Assembly (NCBI RefSeq): GCF_003751445.1
Contig: NZ_RJUU01000001.1
Location: forward strand, 3,539,001 to 3,603,000
Source: Streptomyces sp. 840.1
GTDB taxonomy: Bacteria; Actinomycetota; Actinomycetes; Streptomycetales; Streptomycetaceae
Length of the DNA stretch: 64,000 nt
Reading direction: 5' to 3'
Shown here: positions 26,693 to 35,723 of the stretch, piece after piece
How the letters are laid out: each line of letters begins with the position of its first letter
How positions within the stretch are numbered: position 1 is the first letter of the stretch
Made by a program: the position numbers and the translations under genes
The notes under the pieces: generated by a model
Told to the model about the DNA's origin: nothing
The model's database searches: none
What the model saw: the letters and a program-made list of their open reading frames with translations, nothing else

Positions 26693-27730
26693 ATGTACGG
26701 CAGCCACAACGGCCGGTTCGGTATGCGGGGAGCGGGTGCGGCCGTGCTCGGCGCGGCGCTGCTGCTCGCCGGATGTTCGTCCTCCGGTGACGGCGGGGAC
26801 GAGCAGGGTTCCGGCGGGAAGAACCCGGCGGCCGTCGGCCAGCAGCCCAAGGGCACCGACCCGTACTGGGTCAACCCCGACGGGAACGCCGCCCGGCAGG
26901 TCGCCCGGTACACCGGGGACGGCAACGCGAAGGACGCCGGCCTGGTCCGGAAGATCGCGGGGCAGCCGGTCGGCGAGTGGATCGGCCCGGACAGCCCGGA
27001 GGCCGAGGCCAAGGGTTTCACGGAGGCCGCGGCGAAGGCCGACCGCGAGGCGCTGCTGGTCCTCTACAACATCCCGCACCGCGACTGCGGACAGTTCTCC
27101 AAGGGCGGCGCCGCCGACGGCGACGCCTACCGGGCCTGGCTGGAGGGCGTCGCCAAGGGCATCGGCGACCGGGGCGCCACGGTGATCCTGGAGCCGGACG
27201 CGGTGCTGCACCTGGTCGACGGGTGCACCCCGCAGGAGTTCCACGAGGAGCGCTACGACCTGCTCAAGGGCGCGGTGGAGCGGCTGAAGAAGCTGGCCGG
27301 CACCAAGGTCTACCTGGACGCGGGCAACGCGGGCTGGCACACGCCGGACGCGCTCTTCCAGCCCCTGCGCCGGGCGGGCATCGACAAGGCCGACGGCTTC
27401 GCGGTGAACGTCTCCAACTTCCAGACCACCGACGTCAGCAAGGACTTCGGCAAGCGGCTGTCCGCGAAGGTGGGCGGCAAGCCGTTCGTCATCGACACCA
27501 GCCGCAACGGCAACGGGCCGTACACCGGCGGCGATCCCGCGAAGAGCTGGTGCAACCCGCCGGGACGGGCCCTGGGTGAGACGCCGACGACGTCCACGGG
27601 CGACGAACTGGTCGACGCCTACCTCTGGATCAAGCGCCCGGGGGAGTCCGACGGCGACTGCCGGGGCGGCCCGAAGGCCGGCGACTGGTGGCCCGAGTAC
27701 GCGCTGGGCCTGGCCCGCAGCACCGGATAG
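26693..27730 (+). CDS. cslZ: GH6-family endoglucanase lipoprotein CslZ
   Basis: The 345-residue product begins with a lipoprotein signal (lipobox LAGC, Cys28) and a Ser/Gly linker, then the glycoside hydrolase family 6 domain (about 50-340). Conserved GH6 blocks: LLVLYNIPHRDCGQFS, ILEPDAVLHL (catalytic-site Asp in EPD), VYLDAGNAGWH, GFAVNVSNF, VIDTSRNGNGP and CNPPGRALG...DAYLWIKRPGESDG. GH6 enzymes cut beta-1,4-glucan by inversion. In S. coelicolor the homologue cslZ stands next to cslA and glxA and is thought to trim the tip glycan. It is convergent with glxA here, 36 bp apart. Confidence 0.88.
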   Translation: MYGSHNGRFGMRGAGAAVLGAALLLAGCSSSGDGGDEQGSGGKNPAAVGQQPKGTDPYWVNPDGNAARQVARYTGDGNAKDAGLVRKIAGQPVGEWIGPDSPEAEAKGFTEAAAKADREALLVLYNIPHRDCGQFSKGGAADGDAYRAWLEGVAKGIGDRGATVILEPDAVLHLVDGCTPQEFHEERYDLLKGAVERLKKLAGTKVYLDAGNAGWHTPDALFQPLRRAGIDKADGFAVNVSNFQTTDVSKDFGKRLSAKVGGKPFVIDTSRNGNGPYTGGDPAKSWCNPPGRALGETPTTSTGDELVDAYLWIKRPGESDGDCRGGPKAGDWWPEYALGLARSTG

Positions 27731-27766
27731 GAGCGGACCGCCCCCGTCCGGTGCCGCGTCGGGCGC

Positions 27767-29701
27767 CTACGGCACCTCGACCCACGTCCCCTCGGACGGC
27801 GTGCCCTTGCCGTCGGTGACGAAGAGCATGTACCAGCCGGACGGCACCAGCGCCCGGTTCTCCGGCACCGTCACCGAGATCCCGCCGTCCGTCTTCTTCA
27901 GGTCCAGGGCCACCGACCGCTGGTCCGTGTCCGTGACGTGGGTGACCGCGCTCGGCCGCATCAGCTTCGCGGACTTGATGTCCGCCGCCTGGTTCGTGGT
28001 GAACATCGCCGTACCGCCGCGCTTGATCTCCTTGGGCCCGGCGGTCAGTTCGGGACGCGAGTCGCGGTAGAGGTAGGGCGGGGTGTAGATCTCGATGCGC
28101 TGCTCGAAGACGCCGGGCCGGGTGTTCGCCTTGTCGGAGTAGAGCGAGTCCGAGCCGAAGATCATCACCCGGCCGTCGGGCAGGAGCACCGAGCCGGAGT
28201 GGTAGTTGCGGCCCACCGCCGGGTCCGCGACCCGCTCGTACGTGTCCGTCTTGGCGTCGTAGAGCCGCGCCTGCAGGACGTTGGAGCCGCCGCGGCCCCG
28301 GTAGTCGTTGGAGCCGCCGGTGACCAGCAGCGAGTCGTCCGGGAGCAGGGACGCGCTGGGGTAGCGGGTGCCTTCGTCCAGGGACGCGCCGTCCTTGAAC
28401 TTCGGGTCGGCGTCCTGGAGGTCGACCAGCCGGGACTTCTCGCTGGACTTGTCGGACTCACCGACGCCGCCGCCGCCGATCACCATGAACTTCTCGTCCT
28501 GGGCCGGGGGCAGCCGCACGGTCGTCGAGGTCTCCATCTGGTCCGGGTCGCTCAGGCCGGGGATCTTGGTGAACTTGTTCGTCGCCAGGTCCCAGACGCC
28601 GGGCGCGCGGCCGACGGTGGCGGGGCCGTAGCCCGCGTTCGAGCCGGAGTAGAAGAGCTTGCCGTCGTTGAGGAGGAAGACCGCCGGATAGGTGGGGAAC
28701 TTCCGGACGATGCCGGTGTACGACCACTTCCTGGTCTTCGGGTCGTAGACCTCGTCCTTGCCGGGCACGATCTGGCCGATCTCGTCCAGGCCGGACATGG
28801 CGAGGACCTTGCCGTCCTTGAGCGTGGTCAGCGTCGGGTACCAGCGGGCCTCGTTCATCGGGTCGACGGTGATGTACTTCTCCGCCACCGGATCGAATTC
28901 GAAGGCCTCCCGGATGCCCTGGAAGTCCTTCTTGTCCAGGGCGAGCTTCTGGGCGATCCCGTACACGTTGCGGGTGTCCGAGCCGGACAGGCCGGCTATC
29001 CGGTAGTTGTCCTCGGTGCCCGTTTCGTACTTCGTACCGGACTTCTGCGCCTCGACGTAGATCCGGCCGAGCCCGGGGTCGTTGCGCAGGAAGGCTCCGG
29101 TGTTCTTGTCGAAGACCTTCTTGGCCTTCTCCACCAGCACGGGGTCCTTGGTGACGAAGGTCTTCCCGTTGGTCTTGCCGGTGAATCTGGTGCCCGCCGG
29201 AAGCGTGATCGGCTTGTCCGGGTCCTCGTTGTGGACGATCATCAGGCCGCCGGCCTTGGTGACGTCGCCCTTGAGCTTCTCGTACTGCTTCGTGCCGCCG
29301 GCTATGAGCAGCTTGCCGTCCGGGAGCTGGGTGTGACCGGCGCAGAACATGTCCTTGGGCGTCGGTATGTTCTTGAACGCGTTGGTCTTGGGGTCCCACA
29401 GCACCGAGCGGAAGCTCTTCGCGTCGAAGTTCTTCTGGTTGTTGCCCGAGCCCGCGACCAGCAGCACCTTGCCGGTGTGCAGCAGCGCCGCGTGGATCGT
29501 GTTGATCTTGTACTCGGAGGGGATGTCCAGGAAGTCCCAGTGGCCGTTGGTGGCCTTGTAGCCGGCCTGGTTGATCTTGTAGTCGTGGTAGCGGTCGGTG
29601 CTGAAGCGGTACAGCCACGGCCCGTTCGCTCCCGCGAGCGCGAGGACGACCGCCGTACTGATCGCCATGCGGCGGGTACGGCGGCTCGGACGGTACTTCA
29701 T
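27767..29701 (-). CDS. glxA: GlxA radical-copper (galactose-oxidase-like) oxidase
   Basis: A 644-residue membrane-anchored mononuclear copper oxidase. After a signal-anchor helix (about 13-30), the Kelch beta-propeller and C-terminal Ig-like domain are complete. Active-site residues by analogy with galactose oxidase: Cys120 (DMFCAGHT) and Tyr288 (EARWYPT) for the thioether radical, Trp287 next to it, the Tyr-His pair in GRNYHSGSVLLPDGR and the last His in SAVTHVTDTDQR. GlxA is required in Streptomyces for glycan deposition at hyphal tips and morphogenesis. Its ATG overlaps the cslA stop (ATGA), so both are made together. Confidence 0.93.
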   Translation of the reverse strand: MKYRPSRRTRRMAISTAVVLALAGANGPWLYRFSTDRYHDYKINQAGYKATNGHWDFLDIPSEYKINTIHAALLHTGKVLLVAGSGNNQKNFDAKSFRSVLWDPKTNAFKNIPTPKDMFCAGHTQLPDGKLLIAGGTKQYEKLKGDVTKAGGLMIVHNEDPDKPITLPAGTRFTGKTNGKTFVTKDPVLVEKAKKVFDKNTGAFLRNDPGLGRIYVEAQKSGTKYETGTEDNYRIAGLSGSDTRNVYGIAQKLALDKKDFQGIREAFEFDPVAEKYITVDPMNEARWYPTLTTLKDGKVLAMSGLDEIGQIVPGKDEVYDPKTRKWSYTGIVRKFPTYPAVFLLNDGKLFYSGSNAGYGPATVGRAPGVWDLATNKFTKIPGLSDPDQMETSTTVRLPPAQDEKFMVIGGGGVGESDKSSEKSRLVDLQDADPKFKDGASLDEGTRYPSASLLPDDSLLVTGGSNDYRGRGGSNVLQARLYDAKTDTYERVADPAVGRNYHSGSVLLPDGRVMIFGSDSLYSDKANTRPGVFEQRIEIYTPPYLYRDSRPELTAGPKEIKRGGTAMFTTNQAADIKSAKLMRPSAVTHVTDTDQRSVALDLKKTDGGISVTVPENRALVPSGWYMLFVTDGKGTPSEGTWVEVP

Positions 29702-31623
29702 GGTTTACGTCCCCCAAGGGCGATCTGCATGGTCTGTTCGTTCCCGGCCCAGCCGGTGTTCTCCTGGCGGGCGTCCTGGTGCCCGGCGGGCGGGCCGCTC
29801 GGCGGCGGTGGCTCCGCACGGCGCTTCTTCTTCTCCGCCCGTACGGTGTACCGCCAGCCGAAGACCGGCGCCGCGGTGATCAGCAGCGCCAGTGCCGCCC
29901 AGGTGAGCATCGCGGGATGGCTGTGGCCGAGGACGAAGGACGCCACGATCGAACCGGCGAAGACCAGGATGAAGAAGAGGTGGATGCGGAAGGTCCCGAA
30001 GAGGGTGTCCGGGCTGGAGGAGTCGCCCTTGGGCGTGACCACGAACGAGCTCTTGCGGCGCAGCACGGCGTCCATCAGCGAGCGGGCGTAGATCGGCGCG
30101 GAGAGCGCCGACATCATCATGCCTGCCAGCCCGCCGGAGCCCTCGGGCTCGTGCGGCGAGACGTTGTGCCGGCGGTTCCAGATGTACAGCCCGATCTGGA
30201 GCGCGGAGGCGTTGCCGTACAGCATCATCCAGACGACCGGGTCGATCTGCACGCCCGAGGCGCCCATGCCCAGGAACAGGGCGCAACTGAGGGCCGCCAG
30301 GATCCAGTTCATGGCGGACATCGGGTAGAAGATGATCATCATGGTGTAGTTGAAGAGCTTGCCCGCGGGCAGCGAGAAGAAGCCCTTCCAGTACTGCTTG
30401 AGGATCGTCTCGTACGTCCCGCGCGACCAGCGCAGCTGCTGGGTGAAGAAGTCGGTCCACGCGGTCGGGCCCTCGCCCACGGCCAGTACGTCCGGGGTGT
30501 ACACCGAGCGCCACTTGCGGCCGGTGCGCGGGTTGCGGGCGCGGTGCATCTCGAAGCCGGTCGCCATGTCCTCGGTGATCGAGTCGTACAGGCCGCCGAT
30601 CTGCTTGAGGGCCGAGATCCGCACCGCGTTGCTGGTGCCGACGAACATCGGGGCGCCGTAGCGGTTGCCCGCGCGCTGGATCAGCGCGTGGAAGAGGAAC
30701 TGCTGGGACTCGGCGGCCTTGGTGACGAAGGTGTCGTAGTTGCCGTACACCTGCGGGCCGATGACGAAGCCGACGTCCGGGTCGCGGAAGTAGCCGAGCA
30801 TCCGCTCCAGGTAGTTGGGCATGGGTACGTGGTCGGTGTCGACCGATGCGAAGAAGTCGTAACCGTCACCGTGCGCGTCGAGCCAGGCGTTGTAGTTGCC
30901 GTGCTTGGTCTTCGCCCGGTGCGGGCCCTTGGCCTGGTTCCAGTGCGCCACGCCCTTGCGGGAGAAGTGGTGCACCCCGAGGCGCCGGCAGACCTCCTTG
31001 ACGGCCGGGTCGTCGCCCTCGTCGAGCAGCCAGACGTGCATCAGGCCGCGGTGGCGGATGCGGACGGCGGCCTCCAGCGTCTTCGTCACCATCTCCAGGG
31101 GTTCCTTGCCCGGGACGAAGGAGGTGAGGAAGGCGACCCTGGTGCCGTTCTCCGGCACGACCGGCACCGGATCGCGCGCGACCAGGGTGGCGTGTGCGTT
31201 GGACAGCACGTTCAGGGTGCGGAACAGCTCGATCAGGCCGATCGACACCAGCATCACGATGTCGAGGATCAGCAGCGTGTCGTTTCTGAGGTTCGGGTCG
31301 CGCTGCGTCCAGTGCTCCGGCTGCATCAGCCAGGCGAACAGGCCGAGCGAGACGAGCGGTGCGGCGCCCAGCAGGAGCGCCGCGCGTATCCGGTGCGGCT
31401 CCTGGGAGAGGAGCGAGCGGTAGCGGACGGTGTACGGCTTGGCCGGATCGGGCTGGGTCAGTGGCCCGGCGAGCCGGCTGTAGTGCTCGTAGTCGTAGCG
31501 TGGCAGCGCCTTCTTCGGACGCCGGCTGTAGCCCCCGGTCCGGAGCTTCGGGGGTATCCGAAGCTGCGTGGTCCGGGAAGGGTCGTCGTTGTTCGGCCGG
31601 GCGCCTGGCGGCGTCGACGTCAT
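29698..31623 (-). CDS. cslA: CslA cellulose-synthase-like glycosyltransferase
   Basis: A 641-residue GT2 enzyme with two N-terminal helices (about 80-130), a cytosolic transferase domain (about 160-400) and four to five C-terminal helices. The processive GT2 signature D, DxD, D, QxxRW is present: VDTDHVP, ITEDMATG and QQLRWSRG. It polymerises a beta-linked glycan at the hyphal tip from a UDP-sugar; in Streptomyces CslA and GlxA act together in tip growth, attachment and aerial development. ATG 31623 has a GGGGGA ribosome site. The tail after 600 is Pro/Lys-rich and non-conserved. Confidence 0.93.
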   Translation of the reverse strand: MTSTPPGARPNNDDPSRTTQLRIPPKLRTGGYSRRPKKALPRYDYEHYSRLAGPLTQPDPAKPYTVRYRSLLSQEPHRIRAALLLGAAPLVSLGLFAWLMQPEHWTQRDPNLRNDTLLILDIVMLVSIGLIELFRTLNVLSNAHATLVARDPVPVVPENGTRVAFLTSFVPGKEPLEMVTKTLEAAVRIRHRGLMHVWLLDEGDDPAVKEVCRRLGVHHFSRKGVAHWNQAKGPHRAKTKHGNYNAWLDAHGDGYDFFASVDTDHVPMPNYLERMLGYFRDPDVGFVIGPQVYGNYDTFVTKAAESQQFLFHALIQRAGNRYGAPMFVGTSNAVRISALKQIGGLYDSITEDMATGFEMHRARNPRTGRKWRSVYTPDVLAVGEGPTAWTDFFTQQLRWSRGTYETILKQYWKGFFSLPAGKLFNYTMMIIFYPMSAMNWILAALSCALFLGMGASGVQIDPVVWMMLYGNASALQIGLYIWNRRHNVSPHEPEGSGGLAGMMMSALSAPIYARSLMDAVLRRKSSFVVTPKGDSSSPDTLFGTFRIHLFFILVFAGSIVASFVLGHSHPAMLTWAALALLITAAPVFGWRYTVRAEKKKRRAEPPPPSGPPAGHQDARQENTGWAGNEQTMQIALGGRKP

Positions 31624-32150
31624 GGGTCATCCCCCTGCACGCAGGCGGGGCTGCGCGGTCGGTCGGTCCTTTCGCCTGCCGCGTGCCCCCCTGGAACGCG
31701 ACCGACGGCTCAGTGGTGGGCCACCCTTCCAGAGACACGGAACGGCGCCCTTCCGGTTGCATGATGCCTGCCCGGCGTTTGCTCATGTGCGAGGCCCCCA
31801 CCTCGCACCGCACACAACCGGAACATCCCCCTCTAATGCCCCCAACTGCCCGGTTCGTCGGTGTGGTTGGTACCGACGACCCTCAGACAGGTTGGCCGAC
31901 ACGGCTCGTGACCGCAAGGGTGAAACAGACTATTAACCGCTCATACGCACGATTTGAGGGGCCCTTGCGGCGAGAGAATGCGGGGGCGTAGCAGGGGGTA
32001 ATTGGGGTGCCCGCAAAGGGGGCCCGCGCCTCCCGGTGACCAACTGATTACTGTGCGTCGGGCATGGGCAGACTGTGCGTGAGCAAAGAATTCACTGTGC
32101 GGCACCTGTGCGAGATGCCGGAGAACGGGCCGGGGGTTGGGCCGGGAACA
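31624..32150. other. Long spacer upstream of cslA, no gene seen
   Basis: About 530 bases separate cslA from the terminator of the tRNA-Lys gene. Part of it (31820-32060) has more A+T than the rest of the window, consistent with promoter DNA for cslA-glxA, but I see no convincing -10/-35 pair, known operator or conserved small ORF. Confidence 0.4.
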
Positions 32151-32187
32151 GTCAAGGCCCCCTCACGCGTGGTGAGGGGGCCTTGAC
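32151..32187. terminator. Strong terminator after tRNA-Lys copy 1
   Basis: GTCAAGGCCCCCTCAC (32151-32166) pairs perfectly with 32172-32187 around GCGTG. It lies immediately downstream of the minus-strand tRNA-Lys. Confidence 0.8.
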
Positions 32188-32193
32188 TTTGCG

Positions 32194-32267
32194 TGCGCCG
32201 CCAGGGACTCGAACCCCGGACCCGCTGATTAAGAGTCAGCTGCTCTAACCAACTGAGCTAGCGGCGC
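32194..32267 (-). tRNA. tRNA-Lys(CTT), copy 1
   Basis: On the minus strand: acceptor GCGCCGC / GCGGCGC, D-arm GCTC..GAGC, anticodon loop CTCTTAA with anticodon CTT in a five-base-pair stem, T-loop TTCGAGT, discriminator A. No CCA is encoded. A leader GTCAGCAG directly before the 5' end is shared by all three copies in the window. A TAGAGT -10-like box lies about 20 bases upstream. Confidence 0.96.
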
Positions 32268-32450
32268 CTGCTGACCTGGAGAACTCTACCCGATCCGGGG
32301 TGGTGCTCCCGACCATTTCCGGCCCGTCCCGGCCTGTCGGATGGTCGTTTTTTCTCTTCTATCCGTCAAAATGCGATATGTCAGGAGAGTTGAGACACTG
32401 ACGCCCGTACAGATGCTCCCAAAGATCTTGACAACTGCGGAGGGAATCGC

Positions 32451-33851
32451 ATGACTGTGCCGGCCTTCGAGGAGTACGTGCCCGCCATCGACTGCACCTG
32501 TGCGGGGTGCGCCGTACAACGACGAACCGCGGCCTCGGCGCTGCCGACGCGGCAGGGAGGACATCCGGCCGCGCACGGCGCGCGGCGCGCGCTGGTGCTG
32601 GTCACCGCCGCCGGGGTGGTGCTGAGCGCCGGCCTGGCGGAAGCCGCGACGGCGGCGGCCGACCCCGCCCCGGTGACCGATCCGGCCCTGCCGGCCGACC
32701 CGGAACCGGGGGCCGGTCCGGCTCCGGCCGCCGGGGCGGTGCCGGTGGAGGCGGCCCTGGCCGAGCCGGGGGACGCGGCCGATCCGGCCGACCCCGGACC
32801 GGAGAGTCCGCAGGGCGGGCCCGGCCCGTTGCAGGGGGCGGGGGCCTCCGGCCCGCCCGCCTCCCAGACGGGCACGCCCGCGCTGCGCAAGACCAGCCGG
32901 GCCGACATCATCAACCGCGCGAAGAAGTGGATCGGCGCGCAGGTCCCGTACAGCATGAGCAAGTACTGGTCGGACGGGTACCGGCAGGACTGCTCCGGCT
33001 ATGTGTCGATGGCCTGGAACCTGCCGGGGAACGAGTGGACCGGCAGCCTCGCCTCGTACGGGACGCGGATCGCCCGGGAGGATCTCCAGCCCGGCGACAT
33101 CCTGCTCTTCCACAACCCGGCCGACCCCTCGAAGGGCTCGCACGTCACGATCTTCGGCGGCTGGTCGGACTACACCCACACCCATTACACGGCGTACGAG
33201 CAGACCACGCCGCACACCCGCAAGCAGACGACGCCCATGGCGTACTGGTCCAACTCGGGCAGCTACGTCGCCTACCGGTACAAGGGGCTGAGCACCGGGA
33301 CCGGCGGCAGCGGCTCGACGACGACGTTCCCGGGGGCCGGGAAGTTCGGCCCGGGTGCCGACAACGCCTACGTCACCCAGCTCGGCAGACTGCTCGTCGC
33401 CCGGGGCGGCAAGCGCTTCTACAAGGTCGGCCCCGGGCCCGCCTGGGGCAGCGCCGACCGGCAGGCGACCGAGGCGTTCCAGAAGGCCCAGGGCTGGAAG
33501 GGCAAGGAGGCCGACGGCATCCCGGGACCCGACACCTGGCGCCTGCTGACCGGCGGCACCGGCCATGACATCCCGGCGGCCGGCGGAAGCGGCCGGGGCG
33601 GCTCGAAGGCGGTGCCCGCCTTCCCCGGCCGGGGCTATTTCCGGTCGGGTCAGTCCAACAGCCATGTCGACAGGCTCGGGAAACAGTTGGTGAAGAAGGG
33701 ATACGGCAAGTACTACCTGTCGGGCCCCGGACCCCGGTGGACCGAGGCGGACCGGCGCAATGTCGAGGCCTTCCAGAAGGCCCAGGGCTGGCGGGGTGCG
33801 CAGGCCGACGGCTATCCGGGTCCGGAGACCTGGCGGCGACTCTTCGCGTGA
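32451..33851 (+). CDS. Secreted NlpC/P60-type peptidase with two peptidoglycan-binding repeats
   Basis: The 466-residue protein has a long positively charged start, an export helix (about 46-68, LVLVTAAGVVLSAGLAEAA) and an Ala/Pro-rich linker. A cysteine-peptidase domain (about 145-285) follows, with Cys181 in QDCSGYVSMAW and His231 in KGSHVTIFGGW. Two peptidoglycan-binding repeats (about 300-365 and 390-465) share YYxxGPGPxW, FQKAQGW and ADGxPGPxTWRxL. It should cut or remodel the cell wall. In S. coelicolor the same gene type lies beside cslA, suggesting that it opens the wall for the CslA glycan. GGAGGG precedes ATG 32451. Confidence 0.82.
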   Translation: MTVPAFEEYVPAIDCTCAGCAVQRRTAASALPTRQGGHPAAHGARRALVLVTAAGVVLSAGLAEAATAAADPAPVTDPALPADPEPGAGPAPAAGAVPVEAALAEPGDAADPADPGPESPQGGPGPLQGAGASGPPASQTGTPALRKTSRADIINRAKKWIGAQVPYSMSKYWSDGYRQDCSGYVSMAWNLPGNEWTGSLASYGTRIAREDLQPGDILLFHNPADPSKGSHVTIFGGWSDYTHTHYTAYEQTTPHTRKQTTPMAYWSNSGSYVAYRYKGLSTGTGGSGSTTTFPGAGKFGPGADNAYVTQLGRLLVARGGKRFYKVGPGPAWGSADRQATEAFQKAQGWKGKEADGIPGPDTWRLLTGGTGHDIPAAGGSGRGGSKAVPAFPGRGYFRSGQSNSHVDRLGKQLVKKGYGKYYLSGPGPRWTEADRRNVEAFQKAQGWRGAQADGYPGPETWRRLFA

Positions 33852-33876
33852 CACGACGCACATGACGGAGGCGGGA

Positions 33877-35565
33877 ATGCGATCCACGGTGCCGGACAGC
33901 TCCGGGAACCAGGGACACGGACAGAGCGGACAGAACGGGGCCCCGGACAGTCCGGAGTACGGCGAGGAGAGGTACGGGGCGCTCCCGGTGCGGGAGTGGG
34001 CCGCGCCGGACGGGGCGCCGGCCGAGGCCGGGCCCTACGACTGGTCGGCGCCGGAACCGGCTCCGCGAGCGAGAGAGGGCGAGGGGGCGGGGGCGGACGG
34101 CCGGGCCGGTCCTGTCGCCCGGTCCGGGCCGGACTCCGTGGTCGACCTGGTACTCGACCTGACGCCCGGCACGGGCGAACGCGGGGGCTCGGCCTTCGGC
34201 GCCACCTCGGCATCGGTGTCGGTCCCGGGCGCGGCCCCGGCGCCGCCTTCGGGGGCGGCCGCCGGTCCGGAGCGGCGCGAGGACGTACGCGATCAGGGGG
34301 AGTCCGGGCAGCCGGCCCTCGCGGTGAGCCCGTTCCTTCCCGGCCCCGGGCTCGCCCCGGCCCGCCGGGACCTCGGGCCCTCCCTCTCGCTGTCCTTCGG
34401 CGACGGCGACACGGGCGAGCTGCACACCGAGGTGCGGGTGGACACCGGGCGCCGGCACTCGGTCATCGCCAACGAGCGCACCGCCTCGATCCCCGTGCAC
34501 CTGCTCTTCCGCGACGACCCCGAGGCCGCCTCGGACGCCGCCGCACTGCCCGCCGCCGTCGTGCGCAGGGCGGCCGGGAGCGAGCAGCCGGCCGGTGTCC
34601 GGCGGCCGCCGGTGCCCAGGTCCCCGCAGGTGCGGCCCTCCACCAGGCCCGCGCCGGTCGCGGACCCGAGGCTGAACGAACGGCCCGGCCCCGCGCTGCC
34701 GGGCTGGGCCGCGCTGCTCGCCGCTCTCGGCGGACTCGCCGCGGCGGGCGGGGTCCTGTGGTGGACGGGCGCGCTGCCGGGCGGGGTGCTGTCCCGGTTC
34801 GGGCTCGGCCCGCGCCCCTACGACGGCATCGGCCTCGACGCCTGGGCGGCGCTCGCGCTGCTGCTCACCGGGGTGCTCTTCGCGCTCGGCGGGCTGACCC
34901 GGGGCCGGGTCGGGTACGCCTGGGTGCTCACCCTCTTCGGCCAGTACCGGGGCAGCGTGCGGCGCACCGGGCTGATGTGGGTCAGCCCGCTGCTGCTGCG
35001 CCGCCGGGTCGACGTACGGCTGCGGCACTGGCGCAGTGAACCGCTGCCCGCGGTGGACGCGAACGGCACGGCCCTGCGGGTCGTCGTCCTCGTCGTGTGG
35101 CGGGTCGAGGACACCGTGCGGGCGACCCTGGGCATCGCGGACCACGAGGAGTACCTGCGGGAGCAGGTCGAGGCGGCGATGGCCCGGGTGCTGTCCCAGC
35201 TCCCCGCCGACGCCTTCCACGAGGACGCCCACACCCTGCGCAACGCCGAGGCCGTCGGGGACGCGCTGACCAGGATGCTGAAGGCGGACTGCGAGCCGGT
35301 CGGCATCGAGGTGTACTCGGCGCAGCCGACCGGGATCGAGTACGCGCCGGAGGTGGCCGCGGCCATGCAGCGGCGCCGGATCGCGGCCATCGACGCCAAA
35401 CACCGCGACAGCGTGCTGACTTCGGTGGTGGACGCGGTGGACGACACCGTCAGCCGGCTGACCGCCCGGGGTCTTGTGGAGCTCGACGACTACGAACGGA
35501 AGTCACTGGTGAAGGACTTGACCGTTGCCTTCTACACCGGACGCGGTGGTGGGGACAGCGCCTGA
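33877..35565 (+). CDS. SPFH/Band-7 (flotillin-like) membrane protein
   Basis: A 562-residue protein. Residues 1-270 are Pro/Gly/Ala-rich and probably disordered; two membrane helices follow (about 275-297 and 325-345), then an SPFH/Band-7 domain (about 350-555: VRRTGLMWVSPLLLRRRVDVR, DANGTALRVVVLVVWRVEDT, REQVEAAMARVLSQLP). Such proteins form membrane microdomain scaffolds. ATG 33877 has GGAGG five bases upstream; ATG 33862 is the alternative. It follows the wall peptidase by 25 bp on the same strand and probably shares its transcript. Confidence 0.78.
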   Translation: MRSTVPDSSGNQGHGQSGQNGAPDSPEYGEERYGALPVREWAAPDGAPAEAGPYDWSAPEPAPRAREGEGAGADGRAGPVARSGPDSVVDLVLDLTPGTGERGGSAFGATSASVSVPGAAPAPPSGAAAGPERREDVRDQGESGQPALAVSPFLPGPGLAPARRDLGPSLSLSFGDGDTGELHTEVRVDTGRRHSVIANERTASIPVHLLFRDDPEAASDAAALPAAVVRRAAGSEQPAGVRRPPVPRSPQVRPSTRPAPVADPRLNERPGPALPGWAALLAALGGLAAAGGVLWWTGALPGGVLSRFGLGPRPYDGIGLDAWAALALLLTGVLFALGGLTRGRVGYAWVLTLFGQYRGSVRRTGLMWVSPLLLRRRVDVRLRHWRSEPLPAVDANGTALRVVVLVVWRVEDTVRATLGIADHEEYLREQVEAAMARVLSQLPADAFHEDAHTLRNAEAVGDALTRMLKADCEPVGIEVYSAQPTGIEYAPEVAAAMQRRRIAAIDAKHRDSVLTSVVDAVDDTVSRLTARGLVELDDYERKSLVKDLTVAFYTGRGGGDSA

Positions 35566-35610
35566 AGCGGTCCGCAGCGCCGTGCGGAGCGAACCGGAAT
35601 CCAACTCCCA

Positions 35611-35662
35611 TTGGTCTGGACATGTTCATGATCCGTCAATAATCTAGGCCTTGGTCTAGACC
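35611..35662. promoter_or_regulatory. DasR-type (dre) sites before the LPMO gene
   Basis: TTGGTCTAGACC at 35651-35662 contains the perfect GGTCTAGACC core of the DasR-responsive element; TTGGTCTGGACATG at 35611-35624 is a second, weaker copy. They are 40 bp apart and 60-115 bp before the LPMO ATG. DasR represses chitin/GlcNAc-responsive genes, so chitin or GlcNAc would induce this LPMO. Confidence 0.65.
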
Positions 35663-35723
35663 GCACGACACGCGCGCAGCAGTGCTCATGGAACCTCCCC
35701 CACGTATCCGAGGAGCGTCAGCA

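Noticed and set aside
29779..31764. Long plus-strand frame opposite glxA/cslA
   Set aside because: Composition (His, Arg, Glu, Val) is that of a shadow of the CslA frame; no motif.
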